A DNA stretch of 64,000 bases, from positions 84,962,027 through 85,026,026 of the forward strand of contig CM059187.1 of NCBI GenBank assembly GCA_030323885.1, in the 5' to 3' direction. The stretch comes from Branchipolynoe longqiensis (lineage: Eukaryota; Annelida; Polychaeta; Phyllodocida; Polynoidae). Below, piece by piece: positions 57,692 through 64,000 of this stretch. Position numbers and translations under genes: made by a program. The notes under the pieces were generated by a model, which saw only the letters and a program-made list of their open reading frames with translations, was not told where the DNA came from and did no database searches. Every line of letters starts with the position of its first letter. Positions within the stretch are counted from its first letter, which is position 1.

Positions 57692-57844
57692 CTGGCGTGC
57701 AGTTCCTGATGTCACCGTGCCACGTGGTTCCGCGACAGGACAGCGTCGTCGTCTCGCCGGTGTGGTTGCAGATGATGACCACCCTGTTTCCGTCTCGCCT
57801 CATCGAGGTGTCGGCCGGGGGGCGGATGTTCGGGCACCCTACCA
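57692..57844 (-). CDS. Sushi-TM membrane protein, sushi (CCP) exon
   Basis: A 153-bp exon, 51 codons, between acceptor TGCTTGCAG and donor GTGAGC on the minus strand, phase 1 on both sides, as is usual for shuffled extracellular modules. It reads GCPNIRPPADTS, then DGNRVVIICNHTGETTTLSC, then RGTTWHGDIRNCTPG. The four Cys (spacing x21, x10, x11) with a Trp between the third and fourth fit a compact sushi/complement control domain, which forms two disulphides and typically binds protein ligands outside the cell. It splices in frame to the TM exon, placing the module next to the membrane. At least the signal peptide and first exon must lie beyond the right window edge; more sushi or other modules may precede it. 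Confidence 0.85.
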
Positions 57845-57960
57845 CTGCAAGCACACAGAGCGCACAAGTCACTCACACCGGATATGCGCATAGGTATCAC
57901 TGCGCAGTTCCCACCCTGCACCCACCGCTAACTTCCGGCGGCTGACACCGACGACGACTA
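57845..57960 (-). other. Intron upstream of the sushi exon (start)
   Basis: Polypyrimidine-containing DNA leading to TGCTTGCAG. The intron runs at least to the window end; no further exon with Cys spacing of a sushi module was found. Confidence 0.5.
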
Positions 57961-58880
57961 CCACTATGGCGACAGCAAACCCGCCATCTAGTGTGCCCTC
58001 ATAGAGAGAGATGTGCCCAATAGTGTATGCTGAGAGAGACAGAGGCATCACCTAGTGCACCCTCGGAGAGACAGAATCACCCCCTTGTGTGCCCTGAGAG
58101 AGATAGAAGCGCCCCTTGGTGTGCCCACAGATAGATAGACCCCCCCCCCCCGCACCCTACTATGGCCGGAGAGACGCAGAAGCGGGATCCTGGCGTGCCC
58201 TGAGATAGACAGAACCAGGCTCCTCGAGTGCCCTGAGAGAGACCGAAGGGCCACCTGGTGTGCCCTCAGAGAGAGAAGCGCTCCCTAGTATGCCCTGAGA
58301 GAGAAGCGCCATCTACTGTGCCCTGAGAGAGACAGAAGCGCCATTTAGTGTGCACACGGAGAGACAGAAACGCCACCATGTGTTCTCTCAGACAGACAGA
58401 AGTGCCATCTACTGTGCTCTCATGAGAGATGGAAGCACCACCTGGTGTTCTCTCTGATAGACAGAAGCGCCACGTGGTGTGCTCTCAGAGAGAAATGAAC
58501 GCCACTTAGAGTGCCGTCAGACAGACAGCATCACCCTCTAGCATGCCCTGCGAGAGACAGAAGCGGCCCCTAGTGTGCCATGAGCGAGACACAATCACCA
58601 TATACTGCACCCTGAGAGAGACGGAATCGCTCCTTAGTCTGCCCTGATAGAGACAGAACCACCATCCTGTGTGCCCAGAGAGAGACAAAGGCGCCAACAT
58701 GTGTGCTTTCAGAGAGATGGAAGGATCACATAGTGTGCTCTAATGAGAGACGGAACCACCACCTGCTGTGCTCTCTGAGAGACAGAAGCCCCAGCTGGTG
58801 TGCTCTCACAGAAATAAGCACTACATATTTTGCCCTCAGAGAGACAGAAGCGACACTTGGTGTGTCTTCAGATATTTTGA
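57960..58880. repeat. ~32-bp minisatellite, diverged
   Basis: Units of GCCCTGAGAGAGACAGAAGC followed by GCCAYCTAGTGT, about 28 copies, many altered (GTTCTCTCAGACAGACAG; GCTCTCATGAGAGATGG). Frames on the minus strand (LSLRGHTR-like repeats) are artefacts. Confidence 0.9.
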
Positions 58881-59299
58881 TGCAACAGAAATGGTTGTGT
58901 CCGGACAGGAAATACACCGGTTTTGAAGGGTTAAAAAAGCAGAGCATCAATTACATGGCATATGCTGTAGTGTATTACCATAGCCTAGAGTAGTATCCTT
59001 ATTATAAGAAAGTTGACAGGTAGATCAGAATATTACCAATAACAACAAAAAAGAATTATGCTATTAGGAAGAAGCACGGATAGATGATGCTACAAGCATT
59101 GTCTCTTTATGATGTTCAAAATGAGATGTTATTTAACTAAATGAATACTTGAATTCGTATACATCATATACAGATTTACCAGTAGACAAATTCTGGATTT
59201 CATTTTGTGTACAGCTGCAATGATTTGTACAGGACCATATGCTACAATGTGATTCTCTATATGATGTGCTGAAGTAATATGTTTAGGTGTGTTGGTATG
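58881..59299. other. Unannotated AT-rich DNA
   Basis: No recognised feature. Confidence 0.4.
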
Positions 59300-59625
59300 T
59301 TGGTTGTTCGAATTTCCTGGCAACATCTTAGGTCATATCAGAATGGGTCCTGACTTGTTACAGTGCGCTCTGATGGCGACTTTATAATGTTGTCATACTG
59401 GGAAATTAGGGCACCAGCATCATCTCCCGATATCCCACTCGGTCAGGTTATTCTGACTCTGAGCTCCACAGTCCTTGCCCTATCCTAATAATGCCAAGCG
59501 CCAAGCTAGGAAGCGACAGGTATTAATTTTGAATGTCATTGGTTTGACTCGACCGGGAATCCTACTCTCGATCTCCCGCACGGGAGTCCTGCGTGTTACC
59601 TATTCGCCACCACGTCCAATTACTA
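59300..59625 (-). repeat. tRNA-derived SINE, minus orientation
   Basis: Tail TTCCTGGCAACATCTTAGG, body CCTATCCTAATAATGCCAAG, linker ATGTCATTGGTTTGACTCG and a decayed head with CACGGGAGTCC. Confidence 0.85.
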
Positions 59626-59630
59626 GCACG

Positions 59631-59742
59631 TAGCAGAGACATTAAGACTGACTCATGGATGCAATGCAGAGAGCGGCAGTCACGTAATAAAAGCAGTCTC
59701 TGTCGCATCACATCTGACAGCATGATGATGATGATGATGAGC
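59631..59742 (+). mobile_element. LINE 3' end, plus orientation
   Basis: GAGACATTAAGACTGACTCA, AAAAGCAGTCTCTGTCGCAT and (GAT)n tail match the 3' ends at 9960-10082 and 37026-37165. Confidence 0.8.
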
Positions 59743-60429
59743 TGTGGTTCCAGGAAGTAACTTCTGGATTTAATTGTGTTGGCCGTTGTGATGACATGTA
59801 CATGACCAACCCGAGCGCAGATATTAATAAATAATTGATTTAAACCACAGAGAATATGTCCAGAGACCTGGTTTTCAGTTACCATCCTTACAACAATCGG
59901 CCCTCATTCAATACTTTATCGAACACTGTCACATCGGTCTACTTCAAGCCATCATGTACTAATCATATAAGCATCATCATCACCCTACATTCACCATCTG
60001 ACCCCAACCTGCATTTCCCCTACAATCAGGCCATAAGGAGATTACATTTGGCTATTTAATTTAACACATGTTAATCAAAAGGCAGTTAAAAGGAATTATT
60101 AAATTTGATTCCAAATTAACTGGCACCCGATTAAGTTTATTGGAGCCTCCTCCCTTATTAACTGTGCCAATTGTGGCTGATTAAATGCCTACCAAATGAA
60201 GTGAAAATTGTTCATTGTGCAAAATGATGAAAAGGGCATAGAGTTAGGTTTTCGTTCTTCTTGTTCTTCTTCTTGTTCTTCACATTTCAACTGCTACCAT
60301 AGGCACACAACAAGTGGTTCAATACTGACAGCTGATGGCATTACTCATGCCCTATATCTATTTCATTCTCAGGTATTTACTTCGGCTCACCTGATACAGC
60401 GAACGAAATAAACAATATCTCTGCATTGC
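59743..60429. other. Unannotated DNA
   Basis: Short frames lack domains. A TTCTTCTTGTTCTTC tract lies near 60255. Confidence 0.35.
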
Positions 60430-60890
60430 GCATGTTAATGTACCATGATTAATTCGCGAGGTGGAGGCAGGGGGGTTCAAAACGACACGCCGACCAGACG
60501 CCACCTACCATAATATGAACAAACTAACCCAGCTATCTACTCCAGTGGCGTAGCCTAGCAGGAATGGTGGAACTACACTGCCAGGTTACAGGAGGAGCCA
60601 GACTTGAAACTCCCGCCAAAAACATCACGTGACCAAATTGGAACTCAACTGCCTCCACGGCCCAAAACGCCTCCAGCTGCCAACCGGTCAACTTCACCAC
60701 TTTTCTTCACCCACCACCCACACCTCTAATCAAGAGACAGACTAAACAAACATCTAGACTAAGCGCCCACACTCGACCTCTCCTGAATTGAACTATACAT
60801 GAACCTGATTGAATAAAGAACCATTATATACTACTTCTGTCTGAATTATCTCTCTGTGACCCAAGACTCCTCTTGGTTATCAGAGTCGGT
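60430..60890 (+). mobile_element. LTR-like block
   Basis: A moderately C/A-rich stretch ending GAACCTGATTGAATAAAGAA, then CTTCTGTCTGAATTATCTC and TTGGTTATCAGAGTCGG. An AATAAA signal followed by about 80 bp is the arrangement of an LTR's R-U5, and the wording resembles the end of 20581-21222. Ends and duplication were not determined. Confidence 0.35.
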
Positions 60891-60959
60891 TGCGTTCACA
60901 GGATTGACGGAAGGTGGCGCCCATAATGTCAGGTAGGAGAGTGTGGCTGGATAAGGAAT

Positions 60960-61310
60960 GTTTGTGAAGGAGAAGTGGGCATAGGGAAGTGGGTATGGGT
61001 AGGACAGTAGGGCAGGGGAGGTATATCAAGCAGGTGGTAGGGGGAGGAAAGTAGGAGACATGGGTAGGTTTAATTGAGGCTATATTTATACTATCCATAG
61101 CATATAAGCCTATGGGCAGGGGAGGCATATAAAGGAGGTGGTAGGGGAAGGAAAGTAGGGGACCTGGGCATGGGAGGTATGTAAAGGATGTGGTAAAGGA
61201 AGGAAAGTAAGAGATATCGGCTGGGGAGGTATATACAGAAGGGGAGGGAAGGGGTAGGAAAGTACCGTACATGGACACAGGGGCGGATAGGAAAGGTGTT
61301 TCACGGTAAG
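60960..61310. repeat. G/A-rich minisatellite, ~55-60-bp units
   Basis: Units of GGGGAGGTATATMAAG, GAGGTGGTAGGGGAAGGAAA and GTAGGAGACATGGG; about four to five copies. Frames on the minus strand are artefacts. Confidence 0.8.
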
Positions 61311-61737
61311 TATGTAGGATAAGTAGGTAGCTGTAGTGACCATTAATAAGAAAAGTGTGTCGGGAGATGAGTATAGCTATGCATTAAACATACAAATACA
61401 GTGTGCACTCGTAATGTAAGACTCCCTCTGCATAGTGCGACTGCACAGGCATAGCTAGTTGGTATTCCCTTCTAAGCATGGGTCGAGTCATGTTGCTTCA
61501 ATTATATCCAGAATAGCAATGACGCCACACATAGCCAGTCCGGTTACTCCGGTGGCTGTTGTCGGCGCGACAACGAAATGTAGCACAAGCACAAACAAAC
61601 CTATACGTGTTATCGTATGCAAACTTAATTAGTTTCTAGAATTGTAAAATCAAATCTCATATATAGTATTCAGCTGTATTGAACGGCAAGATAAACTTCC
61701 AATGCTTATGTGTGCGTGCAATATATGTATATATATG
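61311..61737. other. Unannotated DNA
   Basis: No recognised feature. Confidence 0.35.
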
Positions 61738-61739
61738 TA

Positions 61740-61931
61740 CAGTAAAACCACTCTAACTAACCAGCTCCACTGACCGACCACTCCCCTCTAATTGATCAAT
61801 TCATTTTGGGTCCCAACGGATTGCCCATACAATACTAAATGATCAAAAGAAAACTCTCTAACCCGACCACATCCCTAAATGAACCATGTAAAGTCGGTCC
61901 CATAGCCGGTCGATTTAGAGAGGTTTTACTG
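61740..61931. mobile_element. pogo/Tigger-type MITE, copy 2 (192 bp)
   Basis: CAGTAAAACCACTCTAACTA on the left and, reverse complemented, CAGTAAAACCTCTCTAAATC on the right, with TA at 61738-61739 and 61932-61933. Clean ends and TA target fit pogo-type transposons; no coding. Confidence 0.85.
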
Positions 61932-61933
61932 TA

Positions 61934-62200
61934 TATGTATCTGCATAATTATGGGAACAAATACTTGTCAATATGACGGGGAAGGCACTACATGTCAATG
62001 AATATCCAATTCAATTCCCCCAGGAAAACACACAATGATCACGAATACGTTTTGCAAATAGTCATGAGTCCTATGGGAGACTATGGCGCCGCTAGCTCAG
62101 TGACAACAGAAAACACAGAAACGCACATAACAAAAGAACACTAACGACAAAGATCAATATTTACACGGCCCCAAATTGTGTATTAAATACTCGGTTGTGT
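61934..62200. other. Unannotated DNA
   Basis: No recognised feature. Confidence 0.35.
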
Positions 62201-62204
62201 GCTG

Positions 62205-63540
62205 GAGTTGGGCATGTTTGGAGCGTGACTAGATAGAGCGGATGTGTGGGGGGTTTGTAAGGGGAATCTTGTTGGGTGGAAGTGGGCTGGGGGAAGTGGG
62301 TAGAGGGCGGTGGGTAGGAGGCGGTGGATGGGGGAACGTAAGTGGGGGGTGGTAGGTGGGGGAGGTGGGTGGAGGGGGTGGGTAGCAGCAGTGAGTGAGG
62401 GAAGATGGGTATGGTAGGTGGCATGGAGAGGTGGGCGAGGGAGGTGGGTTGGGGAGGTGTGTAGGGGCGAGGTTGGTGGGGGTGGGTGGGTGGGTGGGTG
62501 GGAAAGGTGGGAAGGTGAGGTGGGATGCGAGAAGTGGGGAGCAGGAAATGAGCAGAGTGCGGTGATGTGGCGTTTGGCAAGTGAGGGCGGTGAGTAGGGA
62601 GGTGGGAAGAGGAGGTCACTTGTGGGTGGTATAGTGAGTTGTATGTAGGAGGGCTGGGGTGGAGATGTTGCTTGGAATAGCTGGGTAGTGGAAGGTGGGT
62701 AAGGGAGCTGAGAGTGGAGGGGGGGGGGTCGAGAGATGGGTAGGTGGGCTTTGAAGAGCTGGGTAGTGGAAATAGGTAAGGGTGTGTGGGTTTAGTTGTT
62801 GGGTATATAGGATGTTGCTAAGAGACAGTGCGAAATGTCATGACGAGGTTGGTAGCAGAGTCAGATAAAAGGACATCAGTAGGTACGGTCAGTGGTCTAG
62901 TTAGGCAAGAGGATGTGGGGCATGGCAGATGAGATAACGAGGTGGTATTGGTGGTGGTAGTAGCTGGGTATGTGATATAGGTAGTATAGGGAGATGAAGA
63001 GAGGTAGGTAGCTGAGCTTGGTATTAGAGTTATGTAATGGGAGGTGGGACGGGGATGGGGAGGTGGCTAGGAGAATTAGGTCAAAGGGAGCAGGGTAGGT
63101 AAGATCGGTTGTAGCGTTAGGTGGATGGAGGGAGTAGGTGACGTGTGTAGTAGAGTTAGATATAATGGAGGTGTGGAGGTGATGTGGGTGGTAGTGTTAG
63201 ATAGAATGGAGGGGGGTGGATGAGGTGGGTAGTAGAGTTAGGTAAAAGGGAGGTGTGGAGGTGAGGTGGGCAGTATAGTTAGGTAAAAGGGAGCGGGTAG
63301 ATGAGGTGGGTAGTAGAGTTAGGTAAAGGGGATAGTAGAGTTAGGCAAAAGGGAGGTGGTGAAGTGAGCTGGGTAGTAGAGTTAGGTGAATAGAGGTGGG
63401 TAGGTGATGTGGGTAGTAGAGTTAGATAGAATGGAGGTGTTGAGGTGATGTGGGTAGTAGAGTTAGGTGAAGTGAGGTGGGTGTGTTAGGTTGTTCGCAT
63501 AGTTAGGTAACGAGATGTGGGATACCTGAGGTGAGTAGGT
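62205..63540. repeat. G-rich low-complexity DNA and GGTAGTAGAGTTAGGT minisatellite
   Basis: GGTGGGTGGG-rich DNA to about 62800. From 63100 to 63500, units of TGGGTAGTAGAGTTAGGTAA followed by AAGGGAGGTGTGGAGGTGA, about 40 bp, repeat around ten times. Confidence 0.85.
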
Positions 63541-63806
63541 GAGATGCCTAGATGGGGTGTGTACATTGGGTGGGTACGAGAATTACTCAGTTTGCCACGG
63601 CTGGGGTGTGAGGTTGGGGCGGGGACAATGAAGGGGTGGTGGTTCTATTTCCCCTCTCTATTCAACCCTGACAATAAACCCCCCGTGTCATCTCGGCAAC
63701 ACACTGCAGTTGGTGTCAATATTTACTGGACGTGGCCTTTATGTCTTTGTCCGGGAAACACACAGTCTAGTCCCGCTAGTGACCACTAGAAGGCGCCCTG
63801 TGCATT
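63541..63806. other. Unannotated, possibly LTR-like
   Basis: Contains CCTGACAATAAACCCCCCGT, an AATAAA signal followed by GTCATCTCGGCAACACA. Too little for a firm call. Confidence 0.3.
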
Positions 63807-63807
63807 A

Positions 63808-64000
63808 AAGCCCTGGTCACATACACATTAGTGAACGTAGTTGAACGTAGTTGAAAGTAGGATAGAGTAATGTGGGTCAAACGTGCTATCACTACCTTAA
63901 ACTAGGTAGTGATAGATATGGCAGGTTTTGGTTGATCACCCACCTAATAGTACCGATAAATACATTACAATATGGATCTCGGTATGTTACAGTATGGCTC
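63808..64000. mobile_element. TWA-target MITE, GAACGTAGTT family, cut by window end
   Basis: Begins AAGCCCTGGTCACATACAC after TTA, followed by TTAGTGAACGTAGTTGAACG as at 5887. CACTACCTTAAACTAGGTAGTG at 63890-63911 is a palindrome. The right end is outside the window. Confidence 0.75.

Overview
The window looks like repeat-rich DNA from the nuclear genome of a metazoan, most likely a marine invertebrate or basal deuterostome; I cannot name the species. The evidence is a multi-exon gene with GT-AG introns of 15 and 26 kb, tRNA-derived SINEs, non-LTR (LINE) remnants, many short inverted-repeat transposons, long (TA)n microsatellites and minisatellites. I see no bacterial operons, CRISPR array, rRNA or intact tRNA gene. 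Nearly all long reading frames here are shadows of tandem repeats or of the antisense strand.

One host gene can be supported, on the minus strand and entering from the right. Its three visible exons are 57844-57692 (a sushi/CCP module, intron phase 1-1), 32068-31981 (a transmembrane helix, phase 1 in and phase 2 out) and 16636-15979 (a 218-residue cytoplasmic tail with stop). The phases join exactly, giving a single-pass type I membrane protein: ectodomain ending in a sushi module, hydrophobic helix, arginine cluster, then a tail I do not recognise. The 5' exons lie beyond the right edge. Everything from about 16.6 to 57.7 kb is therefore intronic on that strand.

Layout. 0-10 kb: LINE fragments, a 60-bp minisatellite (about 3.17-4.64 kb), SINEs and a TWA-target MITE. 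10-16 kb: C-rich low-complexity DNA, a 26-bp minisatellite and the gene's 3' end. 17-28 kb: (TA)n tracts, SINEs, an LTR-like block and a second TWA MITE. 28.8-31.7 kb: a GC-rich, Gag-only retroelement with 311-312 bp terminal direct repeats, inserted in an older interspersed element whose uninterrupted copy lies at 55.4-56.0 kb. 32-45 kb: MITEs, a CACTG-ended element inside a SINE, and a LINE RT relic. 46-53 kb: C- and G-rich minisatellites, a palindromic tandem array, another MITE-in-SINE nest and a TWA MITE. 53-57 kb: MITEs and two 180-bp SINE repeats about 99% identical. 58-64 kb: a 32-bp minisatellite, pogo-type MITE, LTR-like DNA, G-rich arrays and the start of a further TWA MITE.

The most notable items are the Gag-only element with unusual ends, a set of MITEs sharing a GGCCC-GTCACA-like terminus and a 3-bp TTA/TAA target duplication but with different internal repeated words, several clean nested insertions with readable target duplications, and the sushi-TM gene with its unrecognised tail. 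All comparisons were made by eye, without database searches.
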